Notes under the pieces: generated by a model
Database searches by the model: none
What the model was told of the DNA's origin: nothing
What the model saw: the letters and a program-made list of their open reading frames with translations, nothing else
NCBI RefSeq assembly: GCF_021216675.1
Contig: NZ_CP086120.1
Span: 1,612,001-1,676,000, forward strand
Direction: 5' to 3'
Source: Streptomyces gobiensis
GTDB lineage: Bacteria; Actinomycetota; Actinomycetes; Streptomycetales; Streptomycetaceae
DNA: 64,000 bases
Shown here: one piece after another, positions 16,134 through 24,788 of the stretch
Numbering within the stretch: position 1 is the stretch's first letter
How the letters are laid out: each line of letters starts with the position of its first letter
Translations under genes and position numbers: made by a program

Positions 16134-16802
16134 ATGTCCGAGGAGGAGCGTTCCACCGGCGGCGGCAGGCTGCTGACCGGGGTGGCCTGGGCCGTACTGC
16201 TGCTCGGACTGTGGCTCTGGGGCAAGGATCTGACGGATGGCGACTTCGGCGTTCCGGTGCTCGGTGATGTGTCCCGGGCCGGCGGTCTGGTGGACGGGCG
16301 CCCGCTGCCCGCCGCACATGAACCGCTGAGCGGCGAGTCGAAGCCGCAGCGCATTGAGATCGAACGGCTGGGCGTGGCAGCCCCGGTGGTCGAACGTGGC
16401 CTGGACCGGGATGGTGCGATCGATCCGCCACCGCTCAGTGCGGCGGACACCGTTGGCTGGTACGCGGACGGCCCGGTGCCGGGTGCGGAAGGCGCGTCGT
16501 TGCTGGTCGGTCATGTCGACACGGAGAGCGAGAAGGCCGTCTTCTATGGGCTGAGCACCATGAAGCCGGGCACGGTGGTGAAGGTGACGCGGGCCGATGG
16601 CACGGTGGCCGAGTTCACGGTGGAGGAAGTCGACGTCGTTCAGCGTGGTGACTTCGACGCGAAGAAGGTGTACGGCGCACGGTCGAAGGGCCGGGCTGAG
16701 CTGCGCATCATCACCTGCGGTGGCACCTTCGACCGCGCGGAGCGCGCGTACACGGCCAATGTGGTGGTCTCTGCCTACCTCACTGGCTCTCAGCGGGAGT
16801 AA
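16134..16802 (+). CDS. Class F sortase
   Basis: A 222-residue sortase. It has an N-terminal transmembrane anchor (about residues 13-30) and the catalytic His127 (LVGHVDT), Cys195 (IITCGGTFD) and Arg204 (RAERAY). Class F sortases are actinobacterial transpeptidases that attach proteins to the wall, but their substrates are mostly unknown. The upstream neighbour, 6 bp away, is the natural candidate. The 3' end overlaps the converging cbtA gene by 23 bp. Confidence 0.9.
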   Translation: MSEEERSTGGGRLLTGVAWAVLLLGLWLWGKDLTDGDFGVPVLGDVSRAGGLVDGRPLPAAHEPLSGESKPQRIEIERLGVAAPVVERGLDRDGAIDPPPLSAADTVGWYADGPVPGAEGASLLVGHVDTESEKAVFYGLSTMKPGTVVKVTRADGTVAEFTVEEVDVVQRGDFDAKKVYGARSKGRAELRIITCGGTFDRAERAYTANVVVSAYLTGSQRE

Positions 16803-17571
16803 GCGCCTCCCGCGTGCGCTCGCTGGCCGCCGCGCGCAGACCCAGGGCACCGAATGCCGCCCCCAGAGCGCCCCACAGCAGGGCGTGTGAGGCCAGGGAG
16901 AGCACCCGGAAGTCCCAGAGGAGCGGCGCCGGGACCGGCACCGGGTCGGGGTTGCCCGGCAGGAGGAAGAGCACCCCCAGAATGGCGATGACCGTGCCGG
17001 CCACCGTCAGTTGCCGTACCGGCGCCGGACGGTCGGTGAGTCGCCGGTGGAGCTGCCAGGCGAGCAGCATGCCCAGGACGCCGATCACCAGCGCCGCCAC
17101 CCAGAGGGCTTGGCGTTCGGAGACCGTGCCGCCGTCACCGACCCCCGGAGGGTTCGCCGGGTAGCGCAGGCCCGGCAGGAGGGAGAGGGCGAGGAAGCCC
17201 GCGCCCGCCAGGGTGAGGGCACGTGGCCAGGGCCGGTCCTCGGGGTTCGCCCGGTGGATCAGCGCATAGGCGACCGCGAAGAAGACCCCGAGGGCGAGGC
17301 CGACGACCACCGCGGTGACGAGCAGTCCGAAGTGCTGTGTGCCGCGTGAGAACAGCTCTTCGGCCTCATGCGTATGGGCGGAAGGCGTATGGGCGGAGTG
17401 CGCATGGGCGGACGCGGTCTGCCGCTCTTCCTCAAGCCGGATCGCCCGGTCCATCAACGGCTCCGCCAGGAGCAGCGAGAACAGCCCGGCGGCCAGGCCT
17501 GCCAGACCGCCCGCGAGCAGCCCCCGCCGGAGCAGGGGCAGCACGGGGTAGGGAGTTGTCGAATCAGACAT
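16780..17571 (-). CDS. cbtA: CbtA family predicted cobalt transporter subunit
   Basis: A 263-residue membrane protein with about five transmembrane segments, typical of CbtA. A His-rich extracytoplasmic stretch (HAHSAHTPSAHTHE, residues 56-69) follows the first span and is a likely metal-binding region. It is encoded 17 bp after cbtB behind a cobalamin riboswitch, so expression should fall when cobalamin is plentiful. CbtAB are predicted cobalt importers for cobalamin synthesis. Confidence 0.9.
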   Translation of the reverse strand: MSDSTTPYPVLPLLRRGLLAGGLAGLAAGLFSLLLAEPLMDRAIRLEEERQTASAHAHSAHTPSAHTHEAEELFSRGTQHFGLLVTAVVVGLALGVFFAVAYALIHRANPEDRPWPRALTLAGAGFLALSLLPGLRYPANPPGVGDGGTVSERQALWVAALVIGVLGMLLAWQLHRRLTDRPAPVRQLTVAGTVIAILGVLFLLPGNPDPVPVPAPLLWDFRVLSLASHALLWGALGAAFGALGLRAAASERTREALTPAESQ

Positions 17572-17588
17572 GGTGCGGACGGCCCCGA

Positions 17589-17813
17589 TCAGTGGCAGGG
17601 GGCACCGAAGAGGTGCCGTCCATCGTGGGAGAACTCGTGCAGATACTCGCCGGTCGCGGCGATGACATGGCCGTTGTCCATAAAGACGGCGTAGAGCGCG
17701 ATCAGCGCGATGATGACCGCGGCGCCCGCGATCAGCCAGTCACGGGTACGAATCGTCGCGCTAGCAGCCGTGTCGGGTGCGACAGTGGTCGGTGAACCGG
17801 TGTGCAGGGACAT
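17589..17813 (-). CDS. cbtB: CbtB family cobalt transporter small subunit
   Basis: A 74-residue protein with one transmembrane helix (about residues 27-44) and the CbtB C-terminal metal motif HEFSHDGRHLFGAPCH. The ATG follows AGGAGG at about 9 bp; the open frame upstream of it is inside the riboswitch leader. First gene of the cbtB-cbtA pair. Confidence 0.92.
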   Translation of the reverse strand: MSLHTGSPTTVAPDTAASATIRTRDWLIAGAAVIIALIALYAVFMDNGHVIAATGEYLHEFSHDGRHLFGAPCH

Positions 17814-17858
17814 CCGCGGTGCCTCCTCCTGGGGTTTCCACGCCCCAACGGTGGGAGA

Positions 17859-17955
17859 GCGACAGGTCAGTTCCTGACTTCCGCATGGGAGGCCCATGCG
17901 GTCACAGTGGCGGGACCGTCCCGGAGTTGCACCGGGTTCCTGAACACCATCGCCT
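17859..17955 (-). promoter_or_regulatory. Cobalamin (AdoCbl) riboswitch upstream of cbtB-cbtA
   Basis: On the minus strand the leader reads GGTGTTCAGGAACCCGGTGC, then ACTCCGGGACGGTCCCGCCA, then CTGTGACC, a variable stem, GGAAGTCAGG and CTGACCTGTCGC. These are the conserved blocks of the cobalamin riboswitch core, including the B12 box region GCCACTGTGA. It ends about 45 bp before the cbtB start, so it can sequester the ribosome-binding site or control termination. Confidence 0.92.
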
Positions 17956-18056
17956 CTTTATCCAAATGTGTCTGATGGAGAGTCCCAGGACCCGTCTGAC
18001 CTGTCAATGTGCCACGATGGGGGCGACCGGTTTGCACCGTATCCAAAGGGGAGTGG

Positions 18057-19127
18057 ATGTACGGCACCGACGCCGGCCGCAGGCACCGAGCAGTTCGCAG
18101 GCACCGAGCAGTTCGCACCGGCCTGACCGTGGGTGGGGCAGTGGTGGGTGCGATGGCCCTCCTCACCGCCTGCTTCTCGTCATCGGGGAAGAGTGGAGAC
18201 GTGAAGAATCCGGACGAGGGGAAGCCGTCCCAGGCGGGCAAGCCCTTCTGGGTGAACCCTGATGGCAGCGCCGCCCGGGCTCTGGACAAGCTCCGCAAGG
18301 AGAACAAGGCCGAAGAGGCGGCGCTGATCGAGAAGATCGCCAGCCAGCCCGTCGGGGAGTGGATCGGGACGGACGATCCCGAGGGAGAGACGCGCCACAT
18401 CACCAAGGCCGCCGCGAAGGCGAATACGAGCGCGCTGCTGGTGCTCTACAACATCCCGCACCGCGACTGCGGGCAGTATTCACAGGGCGGCGCGCCAGAT
18501 GGCAACACCTACCGGGACTGGCTCAACAAGGTTGTCAACGGCATCGGGGACCGTAAGGCCTCGGTGATCGTGGAGCCGGACGCACTACCGCACATACTGG
18601 ATCCCGGCTGTGTGCCCCGCGCTCTCCATGATGAGCAGTACGCCCTGATCAAGGAAGCGGTGGAAAAGCTCAAGGGGCTCCCGAACACCAAGGTGTATGT
18701 GGACGCGGGCAATCCGCACTGGATTCGGGACGCGGGCGCCCTGGTCGGGCCGCTGAAGCGGGCCGGAATCGAGCGCGCCGACGGCTTCTCGCTCAATGTC
18801 TCCAACTACCAGACGACCAAGGAGAACATCGCATACGGCAAGAAGCTGTCCGCGATGGTTGGCGGCAAACACTTCGTCATCGACACCAGCCGCAACGGCA
18901 ATGGCCCCATAGAGGGCGAGGGGGCCGAGGAGGACGCCGAGGCCTGGTGCAACCCGCCGGGCCGGGCGCTGGGCGAGCCCCCGACCACGGACACCGGTGA
19001 GGAGCTGGTCGACGCCTATCTGTGGATCAAGCGGCCCGGGGAGTCGGACGGCACCTGCAAGGGCGGCCCCAAGGCGGGCGAGTGGTACCACACGTACGCC
19101 CTGGAGCTGGCCCGCAACAGCCGCTAG
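18057..19127 (+). CDS. GH6 family cellulase-like lipoprotein (CslZ-like)
   Basis: A 356-residue glycoside hydrolase family 6 enzyme. The N-terminus is Arg-rich, then hydrophobic, with a lipobox ending at Cys39 (LLTAC), so it is probably a lipoprotein. Acid residues of GH6 are visible: Asp137 in IPHRDCGQYSQGG and Asp175 in IVEPDALPH. It sits with cslA-glxA, as the endoglucanase gene does in other Streptomyces, where it is thought to process the CslA glycan. An 18-bp tandem duplication near 18081-18116 gives RRHRAVRRHRAVR. Its stop codon TAG lies in the CTAG end of the adjacent 166-bp element. Confidence 0.9.
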   Translation: MYGTDAGRRHRAVRRHRAVRTGLTVGGAVVGAMALLTACFSSSGKSGDVKNPDEGKPSQAGKPFWVNPDGSAARALDKLRKENKAEEAALIEKIASQPVGEWIGTDDPEGETRHITKAAAKANTSALLVLYNIPHRDCGQYSQGGAPDGNTYRDWLNKVVNGIGDRKASVIVEPDALPHILDPGCVPRALHDEQYALIKEAVEKLKGLPNTKVYVDAGNPHWIRDAGALVGPLKRAGIERADGFSLNVSNYQTTKENIAYGKKLSAMVGGKHFVIDTSRNGNGPIEGEGAEEDAEAWCNPPGRALGEPPTTDTGEELVDAYLWIKRPGESDGTCKGGPKAGEWYHTYALELARNSR

Positions 19128-19289
19128 GGGGTGACTGGTGGATCTCCGTGGAGGGAGGAGCGGCGTCTGGTGCGTGCGATCGCAAGGCGGAGGAGGAAGC
19201 CAACCTGGTTGGTTGGCGACCGACGACAACGCAGCGAGCGTGCGTGCCAGGCGTCGCGACGCCGCGGAGATCCACCAGACACCCCCTAG
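19124..19289. repeat. 166-bp terminal-inverted-repeat element, copy 1 (MITE-like)
   Basis: The ends are inverted repeats: CTAGGGGGTGACTGGTGGAT at the left and ATCCACCAGACACCCCCTAG at the right. An almost identical 166-bp copy in the same orientation lies at 44929-45094. No credible coding frame is present, so this is a small non-autonomous element or structured repeat. The CTAG at the left edge provides the stop codon of the GH6 gene, and the CTAG at the right edge provides the stop of the converging VanW-type gene. Confidence 0.85.
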
Positions 19290-21082
19290 GGCTCCTCGTC
19301 GTGCCGTGGCGAGCTGTGGTCAACCGGTTGTTCGTCAGTTTCTGAGTCGCAGGTGACCTTGTCCCGGGGCACATACCGGGTCTTGAAGGTCTCTCGTTTG
19401 ACTTCCTTGCCACCGGACCGGAAGACGCGGTCAACCTTGACGTCGAAGCCATCGAGCGGAGTCTGCGGCTGACAGTTCTCCTTGGCTCCCGGGCGGCTTC
19501 CCGGCTCTTTCACCTTGGTGCGAGGGCCTTTGACCGCTTTGACCGAGTCGTATTTCTTGGTGCCGAGAAAGGTGACGGTGACGGAGCTGTCCGTAGCACT
19601 GGCCTGGATATAGATGGCGTTACCCGAGTCGTTGAGGAACCTCAGGTCGAGACTGCCCCAGGCCACCGTTGCTTCCCGCCCTTCCGGGTAGCGTTCGATG
19701 TAGAACGAATGAGCCCCGTACTCCACCGGTTTGACGCCGGCGAAGAACACGGCGTTGAAGATGGTGGTGGCGACAGCGGAGACGCCACCGCCCGTAGCCT
19801 TGGCGTACTTGTCGTCGTAGATGATGGTGCCGTCCACGAAACCGTTGGCCTTGGTCCGCTCCCCCACGGTGCGGTTGAAGCTCCAGGTCTCGTCGGGCAG
19901 CACGAGCGACCCGTTGATCAGTTCCGCGGCACGGCCGATGTTCGTGGTGCGGTATGCGGCGGGCTCGAAGTTGACCGTGAAGGTGGACAGCTTCTCCTTG
20001 ATCCCCAGTCCGCCGATGGTGTCGCGGGTGAGCTTCGGCTGCACCTTCTCGGTGGCCACCGCCGCGGTGCGGGCCGACCCGGACTTGGTCAGCAGAGGCA
20101 GTACAGCTTGCTTGATGCCCCTGGCCGTGACCTCCTGCCCGGGTTCGCCGTCCGAGGCCACCACCACCCGTTTACCGTCCAGGCCCAGTTTCGCCTCGAC
20201 CGCCTCGTCGGTGGCCCGCTCCAGGGGGCGGGCCACCGCCGGATCGCCCCGGAGCCCCTCGCCGTTGAGCCGGGGCGTCAGCCGGTTCGTCTTGTCCGGT
20301 TTCATCGTGAGGTGTTCACCGACCGTCACGGGGCTGATCTCGACCTGCCGGCTGCCTATGGTGAGCGTGACCGGCGCCGACATGGCGGGCGTGGCGAACT
20401 CCCTCATGGCGCGGGACACCTCTGCCGCATCGACACGGGGTTCGGTCCGCTGAACCGGCAGCCGGACCGGGTCAGCCCCCTGGCCGGGAACAGCGGAGCT
20501 CAGGACCGCGAGGGCGCGGCCCACCCGCAGCGATTGCCCGGTGACCGGCTGTACGGGCACCGGCTTGCCCTTGTCGAAGGTGATCGCGCCGTCCCGGGCT
20601 TTCCGGTCGTACTTCTTCGCCGTCCTGGCCAGCACCGCACGGGCCTTCGCCTCGTCCACGCTGATCACCGGCTCGACATCGCGGTCCCCGGTGGTGAACA
20701 AGCCGCCGATCACAGTCAGCGGGCCGGTCCCCGCTCGCATGGCACGGGCAACGGTCTCCTCGCTGTCCAGGGAGAGACCGGCCACCCGTGCGTCGATGGT
20801 GTCGGTACGTTCGCCGATGCGCACCTTCACCGGCGACGACCAGGCCTCGCCTAGCTGCTTGTCCAGTTTCTCCTGGGCCTGCGCGCGGTCCAGGCCCCCG
20901 ATGTCCACGCCGTGCACCCGGGTACCCACGGGGACGTCGTCACCGGACGCCAGCAGGCCCACCAGATACAGCCCGCCGAAACCGAGACCTGCCGCCCCCG
21001 CTATGAGCACGGCGGGGTGTATTCGACGACGATCAGCCAGCGTGGTGTCGGCGGGCATGCCGAGGCGCGGGAAGCGATGCAC
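19286..21082 (-). CDS. VanW family protein with peptidoglycan-binding-like domains
   Basis: A 598-residue envelope protein with one N-terminal transmembrane segment (about residues 23-46), then two PG_binding_4-like regions (for example GVDIGGLDRAQAQEKLDKQL), then a VanW domain (SFNRTVGERT, KATGGGVSAVATTIFNA, HSFYIERYPEGREATV) and a charged C-terminal tail. VanW proteins are linked to the cell wall, but their biochemical role is not settled. The GTG start follows AAGGAG. The product ends DEEP, with the stop codon supplied by the neighbouring 166-bp element. Confidence 0.88.
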   Translation of the reverse strand: MHRFPRLGMPADTTLADRRRIHPAVLIAGAAGLGFGGLYLVGLLASGDDVPVGTRVHGVDIGGLDRAQAQEKLDKQLGEAWSSPVKVRIGERTDTIDARVAGLSLDSEETVARAMRAGTGPLTVIGGLFTTGDRDVEPVISVDEAKARAVLARTAKKYDRKARDGAITFDKGKPVPVQPVTGQSLRVGRALAVLSSAVPGQGADPVRLPVQRTEPRVDAAEVSRAMREFATPAMSAPVTLTIGSRQVEISPVTVGEHLTMKPDKTNRLTPRLNGEGLRGDPAVARPLERATDEAVEAKLGLDGKRVVVASDGEPGQEVTARGIKQAVLPLLTKSGSARTAAVATEKVQPKLTRDTIGGLGIKEKLSTFTVNFEPAAYRTTNIGRAAELINGSLVLPDETWSFNRTVGERTKANGFVDGTIIYDDKYAKATGGGVSAVATTIFNAVFFAGVKPVEYGAHSFYIERYPEGREATVAWGSLDLRFLNDSGNAIYIQASATDSSVTVTFLGTKKYDSVKAVKGPRTKVKEPGSRPGAKENCQPQTPLDGFDVKVDRVFRSGGKEVKRETFKTRYVPRDKVTCDSETDEQPVDHSSPRHDEEP

Positions 21083-21250
21083 TGGATCTCCTTGTCGATG
21101 GCCGTCGCGTCGCGCGGACAGGCCTCAGGCAACGGTCACACATCGGCCAATCGTAAAAAAGTCCTAGCGCGGACTCTGTGAGCTCCGCTGACTACGGGCG
21201 CTCGGCGTGTCCACGTCAGAAAACGCGGCAGCTCGCAGGCCAGGGGCCTG

Positions 21251-21602
21251 CGCGGGACCTGACGACTGGATTCATGTGAGTTGCGACTCACCGCGCCGCT
21301 GCCGCCGCTGGGAGTTCCCCTAACCCGACCCCTCCCCGAAACTGGGGGCTACCGCCCCCAGACCCCCACCCCGTGTTGTGGGCACTCGGGCCGCCCGAGG
21401 GGCGGCACGGGTGGGCACAACCCCCGCGCGGGCCCTGACGACCGGATTCGTGTGAGATGCGGCTCACCGCGCCGCTGCCGCCGGTGGGAGTTCCCCTAAC
21501 CCGACCCCTCCCCCGAAACTGGGGGCTACCGCCCCCAGACCCCCACAGTGTGTTGTGGGCACTCGGGCCGCCCGAGGGGCGGCACGGGTGGGCACAACAC
21601 CC
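21251..21602. repeat. Tandem duplication of a 176-bp GC-rich unit
   Basis: Two head-to-tail units (21251-21426 and 21427-21602) share CGCGGG(A/C)CCTGACGAC, CCGCGCCGCTGCCGCC, GGGAGTTCCCCTAACCCGAC and CTACCGCCCCCAGACCCCCA with few differences. The gap from the VanW start to the HAD gene (21083-21853) has no convincing gene; overlapping frames here are GC artefacts. Confidence 0.85.
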
Positions 21603-21624
21603 GGCCACCGTCCCGCACCGGCCA

Positions 21625-21760
21625 ACCCCGGGGCCCGGGGCGAAGCCCCGGTTACGGGAAGGGGCGGGATTCGGGGAACACCCACCCACGGCACCCCCGC
21701 AGCCGGGCGGAGCCCCGCCACGCGGCGGAGCCACGGCACCCCCGCAGCCAGGCGGGTTGC
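21625..21760 (-). repeat. Inverted relative of the 40.3-kb tandem repeat
   Basis: Read on the minus strand, this contains GTGGCTCCGCCGCGTGGCGG, CCGGCTGCGGGGGTGCCGTG and CGCCCCTTCCCGTAACCGGG, matching the tandem units at 40326-40598. It belongs to the same intergenic repeat family in the opposite orientation. Confidence 0.7.
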
Positions 21761-21853
21761 GCGGGCATGGCCCGGCGACCGGGCCACCCCGCGAGCCCGC
21801 GCCAGCATGCGCGGGCGGCACCGGGCAGCGGGGCGATCAGTTACCCGGTGAAG

Positions 21854-22633
21854 CTAGACGCGTTCGATGAGGTCGGCGATTGAGTCGACGACCGTCGACG
21901 GCTTGAAGGGGTGCCGGTCGACATCCTCGGGCCGGGTCAGCCCGGTGAGTACCAGGAAGGTCTCCATCCCGGCCTCCAGGCCGGCCAGCACATCGGTGTC
22001 CATCCGGTCACCGATCATCGCGCTGGTCTCGGAGTGCGCCCCGATCTTGTTGAGCCCGGCCCGCATCATCAGGGGGTTCGGCTTGCCCACGAAGTACGGC
22101 TCCTGGCCGGTCGCCTTGGTGATCAGTGCGGCGACCGACCCGGTGGCGGGCAGCGGCCCCTCGGCCGAGGGGCCCGTCTCATCGGGGTTGGTGGCGATGA
22201 ACCGTGCGCCGTTGTTGATCAGCCGGATCGCCTTGGTGAGGGCCTCAAAGCTGTACGTACGCGTCTCGCCCAGGACGACATAGTCCGGGCGGGCGTCGGT
22301 GAGGACATAGCCGATGTCGTGCAGGGCGGTGGTGAGCCCCGCCTCACCGATGACATAGGCGGTGCCGCCCGGCCGCTGGTCGTCCAGGAACTTCGCGGTG
22401 GCGAGCGCGGATGTCCAGATGTTCTCCACCGGGACCTCAAGCCCCAGCCGGGACAGCCGCGCATGCAGATCGCGCGGGGTCTGCATGGAGTTGTTGGTCA
22501 GTACCAGGAACGGCTGCCCGGACTCCTTCAGCCGTTTGAGAAAAGCGTCGGCACCCGGGATGGGGATTCCTTCGTGGATCAGCACCCCATCCATGTCGGT
22601 GAGCCATGATTCGATCGGCTTGCGTGTCGACAC
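21854..22633 (-). CDS. HAD-IIA family hydrolase (NagD-like phosphatase)
   Basis: A 259-residue HAD phosphatase. The nucleophile motif DMDGVL is at residues 13-18, motif II is LVLTNNS, motif III lies around VGKPNP and motif IV is MIGDRMDTD. The class IIA cap lies between motifs II and III, as in NagD, UmpH and AraL sugar or nucleotide phosphatases. The GTG start is 62 bp after the epimerase stop on the same strand, so it may be the last gene of the heptose/glycan run. The substrate is unknown. Confidence 0.87.
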   Translation of the reverse strand: MSTRKPIESWLTDMDGVLIHEGIPIPGADAFLKRLKESGQPFLVLTNNSMQTPRDLHARLSRLGLEVPVENIWTSALATAKFLDDQRPGGTAYVIGEAGLTTALHDIGYVLTDARPDYVVLGETRTYSFEALTKAIRLINNGARFIATNPDETGPSAEGPLPATGSVAALITKATGQEPYFVGKPNPLMMRAGLNKIGAHSETSAMIGDRMDTDVLAGLEAGMETFLVLTGLTRPEDVDRHPFKPSTVVDSIADLIERV

Positions 22634-22695
22634 TGTGGGACTCCTGCCGTGCGCTGTTCGAGGACACGCTCAGCCTAATGCTCGGCCAGCCCGGC

Positions 22696-23658
22696 TCAGT
22701 CGGCAGCTTGCTGCCGGTACCAGTCGATGGTGCGGGCCAGGCCCTCGTCCGCGGGGACGCGCGGTTCCCACTGGAGTTTGCTGCGGGCCACGGTGATGTC
22801 CGGGCAGCGGACGGCCGGGTCGTCCGTGGGCCGTTCGATGAAGGCCACCGTGGAGGTGGAGCCGCTCAGTGCGATGATTTTACGGGCGAGGTCCAGCATG
22901 CTGATCTCGTCCGGGTTGCCGATGTTGACGGGGCCGGAAAGGTCGGAGGCCGCCATGGCGAGAATGCCGCGCACCGTATCGTCGATGTAGGAGAGGGAAC
23001 GGGTCTGCCGGCCGTCTCCGGTGACGGTCAACGGCTCATCCGCCAGCGCCTGTCGGATGAACGTGGGCACGGCCCGGCCGTCATAGCCGCGCATCCGTGG
23101 CCCGTAGGTGTTGAACAGCCGCACGATGCCGGTGTCGACGCCATGCGTCTCCGCTTCGGCCGTGGTCAGCGCCTCACCGAACCGCTTGGCCTCGTCGTAC
23201 ACGCTCCGCGGCCCAACGGGGTTGACGTTGCCCCAGTAGCTCTCGCTCTGGGGCCGCTGCTGGGGGTCGCCGTACACCTCTGATGTGGAGGCGAGGACGA
23301 ACCGGGCCCCGTGCCGCTGTGCGAGCGCCAGCGCGTTTCCCGTTCCGACGCTGCCCGTGCGCAGGGTGTGCATGGGCAGCCGCCGGTAATCGGTGGGAGA
23401 CGCCGGTGAGGCGAAATGCAGTACGAGGTCGACGGCCCGGTCAACGTCGAAGGGCTGGGTGACATCAGCCCGCAGCAGGCTGAAGCCGGGCCGGTCCGCC
23501 AGCTGTGCCACGTTCTGCCAGGCGCCGGTGCAGAAGTCGTCGACGCAGGTGACCTCCGTGCCTTGGGCCAGCAGTGTGGCGCACAGATGGGAGCCGACAA
23601 ATCCGGCACCTCCGGTGACCACGGCGTGGCTCCAACGTGGCTCGTTGACCGGGACCAT
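22696..23658 (-). CDS. NAD-dependent sugar epimerase/dehydratase (extended SDR)
   Basis: A 320-residue extended short-chain dehydrogenase. The nucleotide-binding motif is TGGAGFVGSH (residues 15-24), the catalytic Tyr-x-x-x-Lys is YDEAK, and LFNTYGPRM is typical of UDP-glucuronate decarboxylase and dTDP-glucose dehydratase-like enzymes. The start follows GGAGG. It could act on a nucleotide sugar in the glycan pathway. An HldD-type ADP-heptose epimerase role cannot be excluded, although the sequence looks closer to UDP-sugar decarboxylases. Confidence 0.87.
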   Translation of the reverse strand: MVPVNEPRWSHAVVTGGAGFVGSHLCATLLAQGTEVTCVDDFCTGAWQNVAQLADRPGFSLLRADVTQPFDVDRAVDLVLHFASPASPTDYRRLPMHTLRTGSVGTGNALALAQRHGARFVLASTSEVYGDPQQRPQSESYWGNVNPVGPRSVYDEAKRFGEALTTAEAETHGVDTGIVRLFNTYGPRMRGYDGRAVPTFIRQALADEPLTVTGDGRQTRSLSYIDDTVRGILAMAASDLSGPVNIGNPDEISMLDLARKIIALSGSTSTVAFIERPTDDPAVRCPDITVARSKLQWEPRVPADEGLARTIDWYRQQAAD

Positions 23659-23683
23659 GGGACCTCCGTTCAGTACGTCGGGC

Positions 23684-23878
23684 TCATTTGCCCTTGAAGA
23701 GGGCCTGCTCGACCTTGTCCGGTCCGTCGAACCGCTTCTCGCTCAGATGGGAGATCTCCTCGACCATCTTTTTGTCGGCTTTGTTCTTCTTCGCGGTCTC
23801 CACGAGCTGTTCCCGGTCCGCCGGGTAGCTGGCTCCCTTGAGGGCCTTCTGCAGCTCGATGGGGTTTGGTTTCGCCAT
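23684..23878 (-). CDS. DUF2795 domain small protein
   Basis: A 64-residue protein. The pattern NPIELQKALKGASYPADREQL followed by a helical ISHLSEKRFDGPDKVEQAL fits DUF2795, a small family common in actinobacteria with no known function. The ATG follows CAGGAG. It sits between the SDR and epimerase genes on the same strand. Confidence 0.8.
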   Translation of the reverse strand: MAKPNPIELQKALKGASYPADREQLVETAKKNKADKKMVEEISHLSEKRFDGPDKVEQALFKGK

Positions 23879-23996
23879 GATGTGCTCCTGATTCTGCTGA
23901 GCGCGAGTGAGTGCGCGTGAGTCCGGGTGGAGTTACCGGCCACCCAGGTACCCCGTTTTTTATCAATCAATCGGACATTTCCGGCTTCTGTCGTCC

Positions 23997-24746
23997 TTAC
24001 GGCCAGGTGCTTTCGCTGCGGGGTACAACCACGAGTTCCGGCATAACGCTGCCAGCGGGAACGGACAGGGCGTAGAGCACCGTGTCGGCCACGATGTCGG
24101 GGCTCTGCAGCAGCGAGACGTCCGTGTCCGGGAAGCGGTCAAGGATGAACGGCGTTTCCATGCCGCCCGCGATGACGCCGGTGACACCCACACCGATGCA
24201 GTCGCGCTGTGCCTCTTTGAACAGGGTGTGGGTGAAGGCGCGCAGCCCCGTCTTCCCGGCGGCGTAAGGGCCTGCCTCGGTCCAGGTACGGTTCGAGGCC
24301 GTGGACAGGATGTTCACGATGTGCCCGCCGCCCGCGGCGACCATGCGCCGGTATGTCTCCAGGCACATATACATGGGGCCCAGCAGGTTGGTGGTGACCA
24401 CACGGGTCACTTCATCGGCCGACAGCTCCTCAACCGGCTTGGTCACATCCACGGCCGCGCAGTTCACCAGAACGTCCAGGGGGCGCGGGACCGTCTCGTC
24501 CAGATCCCGGAAGACTTCGGCGATCGCGGCCGGGTCGCGCACATCCAGCTCCACGAACTGGGCTCGGAAACCCTCCTCCTTGAGCTCCACGCACAGGTCC
24601 TCCGCCTGCTCCCTGCGCAGGTCCGCCACGCGCACATCGGCGCCCGACTCGGCGAGCCGCCGGGTGATGGCCGCTCCCAGGCCGCGGGCCCCGCCGGTCA
24701 CCAGGGCGAGTTTGCCGCGCAGATGGGTGTGTGGTGTGTGGTTCAC
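23997..24746 (-). CDS. SDR family oxidoreductase
   Basis: A 249-residue classical short-chain dehydrogenase/reductase. The cofactor motif is TGGARGLGAA (about residues 17-26), the structural NCAA is near residue 90, a catalytic Ser lies in ILSTASN and the Tyr-x-x-x-Lys is YAAGK. The GTG start follows GAGGA. Its place in the glycan gene run suggests a sugar or polyol oxidoreduction; the substrate is unknown. Confidence 0.85.
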   Translation of the reverse strand: MNHTPHTHLRGKLALVTGGARGLGAAITRRLAESGADVRVADLRREQAEDLCVELKEEGFRAQFVELDVRDPAAIAEVFRDLDETVPRPLDVLVNCAAVDVTKPVEELSADEVTRVVTTNLLGPMYMCLETYRRMVAAGGGHIVNILSTASNRTWTEAGPYAAGKTGLRAFTHTLFKEAQRDCIGVGVTGVIAGGMETPFILDRFPDTDVSLLQSPDIVADTVLYALSVPAGSVMPELVVVPRSESTWP

Positions 24747-24788
24747 CGTCGTCCTCCTCAGTGTTGATGTCGTTTCGCGGTTTCGTTT

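Noticed and set aside
19027..19356. Small frames inside and around the 166-bp element (also at 44923-45212)
   Set aside because: The same peptide-like translation appears in both copies because the DNA repeats; no start context or family, and the element has terminal inverted repeats.
21281..21883. Overlapping frames between the VanW-type and HAD genes
   Set aside because: They translate tandem GC-rich repeats into Pro/Arg/Gly-rich sequence on both strands, with no consistent frame.
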